A DNA stretch of 64,000 nucleotides from Thalassia testudinum. Its lineage: Eukaryota > Streptophyta > Magnoliopsida > Alismatales > Hydrocharitaceae. Of this stretch, positions 12,241 to 23,829 are shown one piece after another. Position 1 is the stretch's first letter. Each line of letters opens with the position of its first letter. A program made the translations under genes and the position numbers. The stretch covers positions 16,599,501 through 16,663,500 of the forward strand of contig JAZHRO010000054.1 of the NCBI GenBank assembly GCA_037157565.1, given 5' to 3'. The notes under the pieces were generated by a model. The model searched no databases and had not been told where the DNA came from. It saw nothing but the letters and a program-made list of their open reading frames with translations.

Positions 12241-13640
12241 TCCTTTTGAGATCATTGACCCTTCTAGACCCATCACGAAGCATTTTCCTGATGAGCACCT
12301 CTTGACTATTGGTACAGGACTTCCATGGTTTGCTAATATAGTAAACTATTTGGCATCACATCAAATCCCGTCTAATTGGCCGAAGGCCAAGAAAGACAAA
12401 TTGTGCTCCGATGCCAACTATTATATTTGGGAAGACCCGTACTTATTCCGCATAGGTGCTGACCAAATTATCCGACGATGTGTCCTGGAGGTCGAAATCA
12501 GTGACATACTCTCTTTCTATCATGACCAGGCATGCGGTGGTCGTTTTTCTGGGCATAAAACCGCATCGAAAATCCTCCAGTGTGGCTTTTACTGGCCCAC
12601 TATCTTCAAGGACGCATACAATCACTGTAAGGCATGCAACCATTGCCAAACTTTGGGCAACATGAGCCATCGCGACATGATGCCTTTACAACCAATTCTC
12701 ATATGAGAGATTTTTGATATTTGGGGATTAATTTTATGGGCCCCTTCCCTATCTCGGATTGCTTCGAGTACATTTCACTCGCTGTTGACTACGTGTCCAA
12801 ATGAATCGAAGCCATTCCAACCCAAACTAGTGATCACAAGATCATTATCAAATTCATTCACCAGAATATCTTCTCACGGTTCAGGATTCCTCGAGCGATC
12901 ATTTCTGATGAAGGGACCCATTTCACCAACGCTCAGTTTTGGTCACTGATGACCAAATACAGGGTGTTGCACCGAATCTCAACTCCTTATCACCCCTAGA
13001 CTAATGGTCTAGCTGAGCTATCAAACCGGGAGTTCAAGAAAATCCTTTAGGTTACTGTTTGACCTGACAGGAAGGACTGGTCATCCCGACTTCCGAAAGC
13101 TTTGTGGGCTTATAGGACCGCCCGCAAGACCCAATTAGGCATGTCTCCTTTTAGACTGGTATACGGGAAGGCATGTCACCTTCTTGTCGAACTGGAGCAT
13201 AAAGTCTATTGGGCAGTACGGAACTGCAACCTAGATCTTTCTAAGGCTGGAACCCACAGAAAGCTTCAGATAAGCGAGATTGATGAATTACGCCTCGATG
13301 CGTATGAAAACTCACGAATCTACAAGGGTTAAAGCCTTTCATGACAAGCACATATCTAGAAAGGTCTTTCACCCTGGTTAGAAGGTCCTACTCTTCGATG
13401 CCCGACTTAAATTGTTCTCTGGGAAACTGCGATCCAAGTGGATCGGAACATATCTTGTCCAACAGATCTTTCTAAATGGTGCCGTCGAAATCAGTCCACT
13501 CAGCCACGATTCCGAACCTTTCGTCCTGAACGGTCAGAGACTCAAACCGTTCATTGACGTGACCAATGCAGATTTGGCTGAGTCATCAATTATCCTCCAT
13601 TCTCCCAGAGCTCATTGCGCCCAGCCGATGGCGTAAAACT
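12241..13640 (+). pseudogene. Athila integrase, decayed
   Basis: The HHCC zinc finger is readable at 12510-12660 (HDQACGGRFSGHKTA, then CKACNHCQTLG). The core follows but changes frame near 12730, and in the shifted frame the first core Asp reads Asn (NFMGPFP). Stops follow near 12800, 13000, 13050 and 13330. ISDEGTHFTNAQFW (second Asp) and a Glu in the block after it can still be seen. The C-terminal part ends at TAA 13634-13636. Confidence 0.78.
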
Positions 13641-15185
13641 CAACACTTAACGGGAGGCAGCCTGTCATTCTTTTGAAAACCCGAAACCTTTTCTGACATT
13701 TCTTTACACTTTAGGTTCATCCTTTAGGATAGCCGACTCCACCTCCGGCACTCGTACCTCAGATTAGATATTGTCTGCAACATTCACCTTGATCCATCCA
13801 CTCACCAAATACCTGTCCTAATGCATGAACCAAGCTGAATAAAAACCCACCTAATAAACAATGAGGACAATGCAAATCTTAGGCATTGGGGGTATGAAAG
13901 TGCAATAAAACTCATAACAAGAAAAGGTTTTAACAAAAAATCACATATGTCAAAAATACTAAAAAAATAAAAAAAATTGAAAAAGAACGAAAAAAAATGG
14001 GAGGGAAGAAATTTTTTGCTTTACAAAAGGAGGAGGAAAAGAGCAAAATGCTAAAAAAGAGTACAAAATGAGAAAGAAGAGATAGTCATTAGTAAGAAAT
14101 TAAGGAATTAACCAAAGTTCTAGACCACATTAAAGAAAAGTAAAGCAAAAGTGCGAAAGAAACACAAGAAGATTAGTAAGAACGCTAACCTTAGGCCTTC
14201 TTGGCTAGCCTTTTAGTAGTCATTAAGATCTAGATATTCCTCAAGAGGTTGAGAAAAATGAAAAGCTTAAGTATTAGGTCTAAGGCTTAGGGAGTATTCG
14301 GCCTTGTTAACTAACCTTCGATTTACGGGACTCAGTAACTTAAGCACCCCAATTCACACACAGTCTGATTCAGTGAGCATAAATATCAAAATCACGCAGA
14401 AGCGTTTTAAATGTTCTGAAAATGTCACCTAGATTAGGTGCGCCGATCAACACAAGTTGATTTAAACGAGTTCCCAGCACGGAGAGGTGGGAAATTTCCC
14501 TCGAAGATGCGTAACAACATATAGTCTCCTTGGTGATTGTCTCCTAAGATATTTACATATCCTACTGGGGGCATGTACACACTCTGTTGATTCAGATTCC
14601 ATGGATGGCATTATCACGAAATGTCAATTGCCAGGGTCTGAATTCGACCACGGAACACCATGGGCGGGATTATCTCGAAATTTCGAAAATCAGGGTTCTG
14701 GGGGTTACCATGGGTGGTGCTATCTCAAAGCATCAATTGCTAGGAACCTTTGAGGATTGATGATGGGGACGAGGAATCCGATACAGATCGTGTTATGAAG
14801 CCAATCCTAAGCTAGAATTAAAAAGAAAAGAGAGAGAAAACTCTCCAAACAAATAAACCCTCTGTCTCTCTTTTACAAAATGCACTGCAAATTGAACCAA
14901 GGATAAAAATGTCTCAAGCACGGGTGCTTTAACCATGGAGTCCAATAAACCTTAGGGTAGTTCCTGCAAACCTTAAAAACCTTTGCTGAGGACTGAGGCT
15001 AAAGCTAGACAGATCTGGATCTTGGTTGGTACTAGAGTACCTTTAAGCCCATGGTTGGCATGCTAGCCTGATCAAAGAGATAAGAAAAAGCACTTATCAA
15101 AATTAGTTAGGAATTCATGGTCTATAACAGAGGTTAAAACCTTAATATTTTGCTAAGGGACTAGCAAAAGCTAGGCATGGGGGTA
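13641..15185 (+). other. Athila 3' untranslated region and polypurine tract
   Basis: This is non-coding. The motif GAGGACAATG followed by GGCATTGGGGGT at 13861-13895 resembles the conserved stretch after integrase in Athila and Tat elements. The A-rich part at 13920-14170 has no coding frame. A G-rich tract (GCATGGGGGTA) ends at 15185, directly before the LTR start, and is the likely plus-strand primer. Confidence 0.55.
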
Positions 15186-16180
15186 TAATGAGAACCTCAT
15201 CATGAACCCTAACTGGTACATTTTAACCTGATAAAGTAAACAAAAGCTCCTACATAACCTAAGGGAAGGCCTAATTCAAGGAATTGTTAATCTGAGAATA
15301 AAACAAGACACAAGAGGTAAAACTGTAATTTTACCATTGCAGTGCATGAACGGGATTTCTAAGGGTCTAGACATAGGTCAAGTAGACTTAATAAGAGAAA
15401 AAGTGAGATGGTTTGGTCAGAAATGAGTTATGACAAAATCTGGGAATTAAATGACATTCTGTAACCCTAAAACTAACTCACTTTAATCCACGAAGTTTCA
15501 AGCAAGATAAAAATCAACTAAACCCTCTAAAATTCATGAAAAAATATCTCCTAGGGTTTAGAACCTTCAATTTGGTCTTTGTAACCTGATTTGACCTAGA
15601 TTGAGGTCCATACCCAATTTTTGACCTAATTTTGATTTTTACGCAAATTGACCAATCAAACATGGTCAAACCTAAAATCCAACTTCACCATTGGATTCCT
15701 TAGGTCCAAATTAGGTTGATACCAAAATTTGGACCTAAGGGTAGGTCGTCTTGACCCACTTTGTAATTTGGTCCTCAAAATTACTTTCTGACTCTTAACT
15801 TTTTGAAACTCTTGCGTTTACCCCTCGTCTTTCTCGTCTGCTTCTTCACTCCGGTCCTTCTGCCACCCACAGCGTTGGCCATACCTCCGGCGACTTTGGG
15901 CGGAGGATGGGGCCGCGCATGCATGGGGAGCCGGCCCTAGATTTGAAAGGGGAGTCCCTGTGGAGCCCTTTATCGCATAGGCCGACCCCCATGCCCTGAA
16001 GATCACCATACCTCTCGTGCGAACGCACGAGAGATATGGGTCTCCGTCTACCACAACTTTGGAGAGGTTTTTCCCACCACTTTCACATGCCTCGTGATCG
16101 GCCTTCACCTATTTAAGGAACGGCACACTCAGCCGCATCCTTCATGCTTCGTTTGGCCTGAGATCCCCCCTCCTATTTGT
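15186..16180 (+). repeat. Athila 3' LTR, part 1 (family A)
   Basis: The sequence aligns base by base with 43430-44420. It starts with a palindrome of the form TGATGAGNNNCTCATCA (here TAATGAG... by one change). A TATTTAAGG box at about 16109 is the promoter candidate. The tandem gag-only element interrupts the LTR after 16180 (left duplication TTTGT, 16176-16180), and the LTR resumes at 25545. Confidence 0.8.
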
Positions 16181-17896
16181 TGAAAGTTTCGCCCTTCGAA
16201 GAGGGGTGACGTAATAATATGCGGAAATAATATAAAGCAATAAACAACTACACAGAAAGATAATCGCACAAGCTACACAAAGAATTTTTAGGTGGAAACC
16301 CAAACCGAGTGAAAACCACCACCTAACCCTCTCGAGTTAGGATTTTCCGATCAACCTAGTTGATCAAAACCACTAACCGAATCACTTTAAAACGAGGGTG
16401 ATTCAACCTCAGTACAACCACGCTACAAGTGCGAGGGTAGCGTTCCTCAACCCCTTCTCTCCACGAGAAGGATTTTGTCCCACGAAGGAGACGGGAATTC
16501 GCAAAGCCAATACCCAACCAAATAACAAAGATAAAATAAACAACAAACCTATAGAGCCAACAAAGTAATAAACCTAAGCTTCTATAGGATTTAGAAAACT
16601 CCCCTTTGCAAGGAGTGCGTCGACGATGACGCGGGTGCGTGAGCCACGCAACGGCGCAATGTCGCTCTCGTGAACAATGGCGGGAGAGCGGGTGCGCGAA
16701 GCTTGATGCTCTGAAGATGATGGAGCTTGAGCTTAGAGAGCAAGATCTTTTCTAGACACAAAAGAGTGTGGAAGTGTGTAGCTAAGTGTATCCAAGTGTA
16801 TGTTGGTGTGTCAAAGGTTCCCCTCTATTTATAGAGGCCTTAGGAAGGCTTTGGAAGGCTTAGGAAAGGTTCTATAGTCGTTGGGAACAAAGCCCAAGAG
16901 AATCAGGCCGAAATCAGGACAATGATTACACTTGACAGGGTAATCAGACGTCTAACTCTGGCATCAGACGTCTGGAAGGCCACTTGAAGACGTCTGATTT
17001 AAAGGTCAGACGTCTGATTCTATGCGGGTTTCCTCCTGACTTGAATCAGATCTAAACAGGGTTTTTGTTCAAGTCCATCAGACGACATACAGGACGTCTG
17101 GCACTATGTCTGGACGTCTGGAAACCTACTTTTTCCGTGGGAATGGATTTCCAAACGTTGCAACGGCTAGAAAATCTCTGAGAAGAGATTTTGGGTCAGC
17201 CGAGGCAAAACGGTCAATTATCAGACGTCTGGAAAGGCCTAAGGACGTCTGATAAGGCTCTAACGGTCATATTCTTGAGTGTATGCTAAGCCAGCCAACG
17301 GTCCACTAATTGGACGTCTGGAAAATCCATCAGACGTCTCCTAAGACGTCTGGCATAAGGTCTGGACGTCTGATTTCATCAGACAGAACTAGCTATGTCC
17401 AGCCTAACAGATATCAGACGTCTGAAACAACAGTCAGACGTCTTAAAATACTTTATCAGACGTCTGATTTGGGAATTAGACGTCTGGAAGTGCTGTTTGA
17501 ACCCTATATTGGTTTTCTAAGTATTCTACAGAAAACCTACGTATCCTAGGGTTGTGCCGGTGTTCCTAGGACTACTGTTAGGGTTCTTTGAGGCTCTTTA
17601 ACATAATATTCTAAGGAAAATAAAAAGAGCAAGAAAATAAAGACAAGAGATACAAGAAAGGATTAAAAAGAATCTATCCTATTCTTCTTGTCTTCTATCT
17701 TCAACCTGTCGCTCCACGCGAACCTCCTCTGTTTTCCATTAAGCTCCTCCAATCCGTCCTGGATGCGAGCTCGAGTTCCGTCTAAACACGTCAACATTTG
17801 CAATTGACCTGAAATCTAGGACTCAAATTGCAAATGTTAAATAACACGTGTTTTGTTATCATCAAAACAAATGATCGTGGTGCTCTAGCACCAACA
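16181..17896 (-). repeat. LTR 1 of tandem gag-only element
   Basis: On the minus strand the LTR starts TGTTGGTGCTAGAGC and ends CGAAACTTTCA. The U3 side (16940-17490) holds 16 GACGTCT motifs in about 550 bp. A palindromic TATA region (CCTCTATAAATAGAGG) lies at about 16824-16840, downstream of the motif array in the element's own direction. The left part differs from LTRs 2 and 3 at more than ten sites. The right part matches LTR 2. Confidence 0.92.
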
Positions 17897-18200
17897 ATCT
17901 CCCCCTTTTTGATGATGACAAAACCATAGATAATAATGCAGAAAATCCTCCCCCTTTTTGACATTATCAAAAAGGTTTAATTGATTTTACATTTCATATA
18001 ACTCCCCCTTAAAACATGCTCTTCTATGAGTTTATTTTGACAAAGGTAATGTCCTCCCCCTTTTTGTAACAATGAGATAGCTATTATTTTTCCCCCTTAC
18101 TAAAGGAAATTTAGCTACCTTATATCTCCCCCTAAAAAATTGACAATTAGCTCATCATTTTAACTCCCCCTATCTAAATGCTTATAAAAAGATAGGGTTA
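17897..18200 (-). other. Array of seven polypurine tracts (left internal region)
   Basis: On the plus strand, CTCCCCCTTTTT-type tracts recur near 17898, 17950, 18002, 18052, 18090, 18127 and 18163. The one touching the LTR is the functional plus-strand primer, read as AAAAAGGGGGAGAT on the element's strand. Repeated polypurine tracts before the 3' LTR are a recognised feature of Sireviruses. The same array is at 21721-22024. Confidence 0.8.
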
Positions 18201-18216
18201 AGAATTTTTACCTCAC

Positions 18217-19947
18217 CTACCATTGCCAATAAAATGGCCCGAATGGTGGTGGTGGATGCCACATCGGATGGGGCTCCCATCCGTAGCTTGGAGGCCTGGG
18301 CATTGGCGCCGGTCTCCAATCTGGTGGTTGACGTGCGGCGGGTCCGTCGTTGGTTCGCCATCTCGTCGGTCTTCTTGTTCTCCTCCTTGGTCTACTACTT
18401 GGTTCTCCCAACTCGAGTTGACCAGACTTGAGTTTGTAGGTCCAGTCCTTCGTGTTGTAGTCATCCCTTAACCCTACAAAACAAGATTCTAATTCTTTTT
18501 TCGGTATCCAAGTGGGCTTGGATCCGGATCTGTTAGCGGGTCTCCTTGATGGAGATCCTTTCTCAACCTTAGGGCTATAAAAATTATCTACTTTATTGAT
18601 TAATTTGTTAGAGTTTTCCCTAAGACATGCAATTTCTTTTTCTATAATACCCATCTTAGTCTTTAAGTAAGAAATTTCTATTTTTAGACTAACATTTTCC
18701 TCAATCAATTTATTATTTTCATTGATGAGGTTATGATTTTCTAATAATAGGTTATCATTTTTAGGACTAGCTTCTATGTCCTTAAGTTATTTTTCTAACC
18801 AATCATTTTCATTTTTAAGAAAACTAAGGTTCTTTTTAATACTTTTGTTTTCTATTTTAAGTGATTTACTAATCTCAAATAGTTCATTAAAAGCTTCTTG
18901 TAAATCGAAATTTACCTCGTTGTCGCTGTCGTCGCTTCCGCTTTCGCTGTCGCTGTTGCTTCCTCTGGCCATGAAACCAAAGCAAGCGGTTTCTTCCTTT
19001 TCTTCTTCTTCCTCCGAGCTGGAATCGTCCCAAGTGGCTTGGAACGCCTTCTTCTTAGATTTCTTTTCCTTTTCCTTTTTCTTCTCCTTTTTGAGGAGAG
19101 GGCACTCTGGTCGTAGGTGCCCTTTCTCGTTGCAGTGGTAGCAACGTCTCGGGCTTTCCTTCTCCTTTTTCTCTTTCTTTAATTCCCTACAAAACTTGGA
19201 AAAATTTTTAAGTAAAATTCTAAAGTCTTCGTCGTCGGAACTTACCTCGCTATCCGACGTGGCTCTGAAGGCAAGAGTCTTCTTCAGTTTGGGCTCCGGT
19301 GTATCCTTCTTCTTCTGCTTCAACTTTGTCTCGTAAGCCATTAGATTGCCTAGGAGATCTTCCATGTTGAGCTCCTCTACTTCGTTCGCCTCCTCGATGG
19401 CAGTGACTTTCTGTTCCCATTCCGGTCCAAGGGAACGAAGAAGCTTCCCTTGAAGCTCCCCCTTGATGAAGGTCTTCCCTAAAGCTTTTAAATTGTTTAC
19501 TATGAGAGTGAACCTAGTGTTCATCTCACTTAAAGTTTCGTCAGATTTCATAGAAAAAGATTCAAATTCTTGAGAAAGTAAATTAATTTTAGAAGTTTTT
19601 ACCTTAGAGGTACCTTCGTGAGTTACCTCAAGTGTGTGCTAAATCTCGTATGCGGTGGCGCATTGCGAGATTCTGTTGAACTCCTCCGGGCTGAGCGCGC
19701 AATACAACGCGTTCGTTGTTTTCGCGTTGAGCGAGAGTTCCCGAATCTGCTGCTGCGAGTATCCTGCGTCCGGTCGCTCCAGGATCTCGTATGAGGCTTC
19801 GCAACGTCCCCATAGAGCGAAGTCCGTGGCTTGAAGCCACATCCTCATCCTCAGATTCCAGTAGCTGTAGTTGTTCCCGTCAAAGTAGGGTGGTCGGACG
19901 GTGGACTGCCCTTCGGAGATTCTGATTGCGGCTATGCTTCCCTCCAT
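18217..19947 (-). pseudogene. Gag of gag-only element, left copy, one frame with two stops
   Basis: This is a single 577-codon frame starting MEGSIAAIRI at 19947. Residues 1-100 contain the N-terminal copia-type gag motif (PPYFDGNNYSYW...RMWLQATD). TAG at 19639-19641 replaces a Trp codon that is still TGG in the related copy at about 32448. The middle gives the UBN2-like capsid, then a CCHC knuckle (CYHCNEKGHLRPECP, near 19110-19155) flanked by Lys-rich stretches. An acidic Ser/Glu/Asp tract and a coiled coil follow. TAA at 18787-18789 interrupts the coiled coil, but the frame stays open for another 190 codons to a Trp/Pro-rich C-terminus (YGWEPHPMWHPPP...). No pol follows. Confidence 0.85.
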
Positions 19948-19987
19948 GATCTAGATCCTCGCCGGTTTGTAACGCCGATTTCGCGAG

Positions 19988-20005
19988 ACCTACTCTAATA
20001 CCAAT
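19988..20005 (-). other. Primer binding site of the left gag unit
   Basis: The minus strand reads ATTGGTATTAGAGTAGG directly after the LTR end. This is an initiator tRNA-Met type site with one change from GGTATCAGAG. The second unit has the same site at about 23812-23829. Confidence 0.75.
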
Positions 20006-21720
20006 TGAAAGTTTCGCCCTTCGAAGAGGGGTGACGTAATAATATGCGGAAATAATATAAAGCAATAAACAATCACACAGAAAGACAATCGCACAAGGTA
20101 CACAAAGAATTTTTAGGTGGAAACCCAAACCGGGTGAAAACCACCACCTAACCCTCTCGAGTTAGGATTTTCCGATCAACCTAGTTGATCAAAACCACTA
20201 ACCGAATCACTTTAAAACGAGGGTGATTCAACCTCAGTACAACCACGCTACAAGTACGAGGGTAGCGTTCCTCAACCCCTTCTCTCCACGAGAAGGATTT
20301 TGTCCCACGAAGGAGACGGAAATTCGCAAAGCGAATACCCAACCAAATAACAAAGATAAAATAAACAACAAACCTATAGAGCCAACAAAGTAATAAACCT
20401 AAGCTTCTATAGGATTTAAGAAACTCCCATTTGCAAGGAGTGCGTCGACGATGATGCGGGTGCGTGAGCCACGCAACGGCGCAATGTCGCTCTCGTGAAC
20501 AACGGTGGGAGAGCGGGTGCGAAGGCTTGATGCTCTCAAGATGATGGAGCTTGAGCTTAGAGAGCAAGATCTTTTCTGGACACAAAAGAGTGTGGAAGTG
20601 TGTAGCTAAGTGTATCCAAGTGTGTGTTGGTGTGTCAAAAGTTCCCCTCTATTTATAGAGGCCTTAGGAAGGCTTTGGAAGGCTTAGGAAAGGTTCTATA
20701 GCCGTTGGGAACAAAGCCCAAGAGAATCAGGCCGAAATCAGGACAATGATTACACTTGACAGGGTAATCAGACGTCTAACTCTGGCATCAGACGTCTGGA
20801 AGGCCACTTGAAGACGTCTGATTTAAAGGTCAGACGTCTGATTCTATGCGGGTTTCCTCCTGACTTGAATCAGATCTAAACAGGGTTTTTGTTCAAGTCC
20901 ATCAGACGACATACAGGACGTCTGGCACTATGTCTGGACGTCTGGAAACCTACTTTTTCCGTGGGAATGGATTTCCAAACGTTGCAACGGCTAGAAAATC
21001 TCTGAGAAGAGATTTTGGGTCAGCCGAGGCAAAACGGTCAATTATCAGACGTCTGGAAAGGCCTAAGGACGTCTGATAAGGCTCTAACGGTCATATTCTT
21101 GAGTGTATGCTAAGCCAGCCAACGGTCCACTAATTGGACGTCTGGAAAATCCATCAGACGTCTCCTAAGACGTCTGGCATAAGGTCTGGACGTCTGATTT
21201 CATCAGACAGAACTAGCTATGTCCAGCCTAACAGATATCAGACGTCTGAAACAACAGTCAGACGTCTTAAAATACTTTATCAGACGTCTGATTTGGGAAT
21301 TAGACGTCTGGAAGTGCTGTTTGAACCCTATATTGGTTTTCTAAGTATTCTACAGAAAACCTACGTATCCTAGGGTTGTGCCGGTGTTCCTAGGACTACT
21401 GTTAGGGTTCTTTGAGGCTCTTTAACATAATATTCTAAGGAAAATAAAAAGAGCAAGAAAATAAAGACAAGAGATACAAGAAAGGATTAAAAAGAATCTA
21501 TCCTATTCTTCTTGTCTTCTATCTTCAACCTGTCGCTCCACGCGAACCTCCTCTGTTTTCCATTAAGCTCCTCCAATCCGTCCTGGATGCGAGCTCGAGT
21601 TCCGTCTAAACACGTCAACATTTGCAATTGACCTGAAATCTAGGACTCAAATTGCAAATGTTAAATAACACGTGTTTTGTTATCATCAAAACAAATGATC
21701 GTGGTGCTCTAGCACCAACA
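20006..21720 (-). repeat. LTR 2 (middle, chimeric) of tandem gag-only element
   Basis: This LTR is shared by the two gag units. From 20006 to 20702 it carries the LTR 3 variants (for example GTGAACAACGGTGGG and TCTATAGCCG). From 20988 to the end it carries the LTR 1 variants (GCAACGGCTAG, CAGCCGAGG, CCAACGGTCC). It is therefore a recombinant of the two outer LTRs. Confidence 0.9.
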
Positions 21721-23829
21721 ATCTCCCCCTTTTTGATGATGACAAAACCATAGATAATAATGCAGAAAATCCTCCCCCTTTTTGACATTATCAAAAAGGT
21801 TTAATTGATTTTACATTTCATATAACTCCCCCTTAAAACATGCTCTTCTATGAGTTTATTTTGACAAAGGTAATGTCCTCCCCCTTTTTGTAACAATGAG
21901 ATAGCTATTATTTTTCCCCCTTACTAAAGGAAATTTAGCTACCTTATATCTCCCCCTAAAAAATTGACAATTAGCTCATCATTTTAACTCCCCCTATCTA
22001 AATGCTTATAAAAAGATAGGGTTAAGAATTTTTACCTCACCTACCATTGCCAATAAAATGGCCCGAATGGTGGTGGTGGATGCCACATCGGATGGGGCTC
22101 CCATCCGTAGCTTGGAGGCCTGGGCATTGGCGCCGGTCTCCAATCTGGTGGTTGACGTGCGGCGGGTCCGTCGTTGGTTCGCCATCTCGTCGGTCTTCTT
22201 GTTCTCCTCCTTGGTCTACTACTTGGTTCTCCCAACTCGAGTTGACCAGACTTGAGTTTGTAGGTCCAGTCCTTCGTGTTGTAGTCATCCCTTAACCCTA
22301 CAAAACAAGATTCTAATTCTTTTTTCGGTATCCAAGTGGGCTTGGATCCGGATCTGTTAGCGGGTCTCCTTGATGGAGATCCTTTCTCAACCTTAGGGCT
22401 ATAAAAATTATCTACTTTATTGATTAATTTGTTAGAGTTTTCCCTAAGACATGCAATTTCTTTTTCTATAATACCCATCTTAGTCTTTAAGTAAGAAATT
22501 TCTATTTTTAGACTAACATTTTCCTCAATCAATTTATTATTTTCATTGATGAGGTTATGATTTTCTAATAATAGGTTATCATTTTTAGGACTAGCTTCTA
22601 TGTCCTTAAGTTATTTTTCTAACCAATCATTTTCATTTTTAAGAAAACTAAGGTTCTTTTTAATACTTTTGTTTTCTATTTTAAGTGATTTACTAATCTC
22701 AAATAGTTCATTAAAAGCTTCTTGTAAATCGAAATTTACCTCGTTGTCGCTGTCGTCGCTTCCGCTTTCGCTGTCGCTGTTGCTTCCTCTGGCCATGAAA
22801 CCAAAGCAAGCGGTTTCTTCCTTTTCTTCTTCTTCCTCCGAGCTGGAATCGTCCCAAGTGGCTTGGAACGCCTTCTTCTTAGATTTCTTTTCCTTTTCCT
22901 TTTTCTTCTCCTTTTTGAGGAGAGGGCACTCTGGTCGTAGGTGCCCTTTCTCGTTGCAGTGGTAGCAACGTCTCGGGCTTTCCTTCTCCTTTTTCTCTTT
23001 CTTTAATTCCCTACAAAACTTGGAAAAATTTTTAAGTAAAATTCTAAAGTCTTCGTCGTCGGAACTTACCTCGCTATCCGACGTGGCTCTGAAGGCAAGA
23101 GTCTTCTTCAGTTTGGGCTCCGGTGTATCCTTCTTCTTCTGCTTCAACTTTGTCTCGTAAGCCATTAGATTGCCTAGGAGATCTTCCATGTTGAGCTCCT
23201 CTACTTCGTTCGCCTCCTCGATGGCAGTGACTTTCTGTTCCCATTCCGGTCCAAGGGAACGAAGAAGCTTCCCTTGAAGCTCCCCCTTGATGAAGGTCTT
23301 CCCTAAAGCTTTTAAATTGTTTACTATGAGAGTGAACCTAGTGTTCATCTCACTTAAAGTTTCGTCAGATTTCATAGAAAAAGATTCAAATTCTTGAGAA
23401 AGTAAATTAATTTTAGAAGTTTTTACCTTAGAGGTACCTTCGTGAGTTACCTCAAGTGTGTGCTAAATCTCGTATGCGGTGGCGCATTGCGAGATTCTGT
23501 TGAACTCCTCCGGGCTGAGCGCGCAATACAACGCGTTCGTTGTTTTCGCGTTGAGCGAGAGTTCCCGAATCTGCTGCTGCGAGTATCCTGCGTCCGGTCG
23601 CTCCAGGATCTCGTATGAGGCTTCGCAACGTCCCCATAGAGCGAAGTCCGTGGCTTGAAGCCACATCCTCATCCTCAGATTCCAGTAGCTGTAGTTGTTC
23701 CCGTCAAAGTAGGGTGGTCGGACGGTGGACTGCCCTTCGGAGATTCTGATTGCGGCTATGCTTCCCTCCATGATCTAGATCCTCGCCGGTTTGTAACGCC
23801 GATTTCGCGAGACCTACTCTAATACCAAT
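21721..23829 (-). mobile_element. Second internal region of tandem gag-only element
   Basis: It is the same length as 17897-20005, and I found no difference between them. It holds the polypurine array at 21721-22024, gag at 22041-23771 and the primer site at about 23812-23829. Confidence 0.9.
22041..23771 (-). pseudogene. Gag of gag-only element, right copy
   Basis: The translation is identical to that of the left copy over all three open stretches, including the same two internal stops (TAG at 23463-23465 and TAA at 22611-22613). The CCHC knuckle is near 22935-22980. Identical stops show that the duplication happened after both stops existed. Confidence 0.85.

Noticed and set aside
14759..14800. 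Alternative LTR start at TGATGGGGACGAGG
   Set aside because: The homologous LTR at 43430 aligns from 15186, where a G-rich tract directly precedes it. Nothing at 14759 recurs elsewhere.
16940..17500. CRISPR-like array of CAGACGTCTG repeats
   Set aside because: Repeat units are 8-12 bp palindromes with irregular spacing inside plant LTRs. There are no cas genes and the context is eukaryotic.
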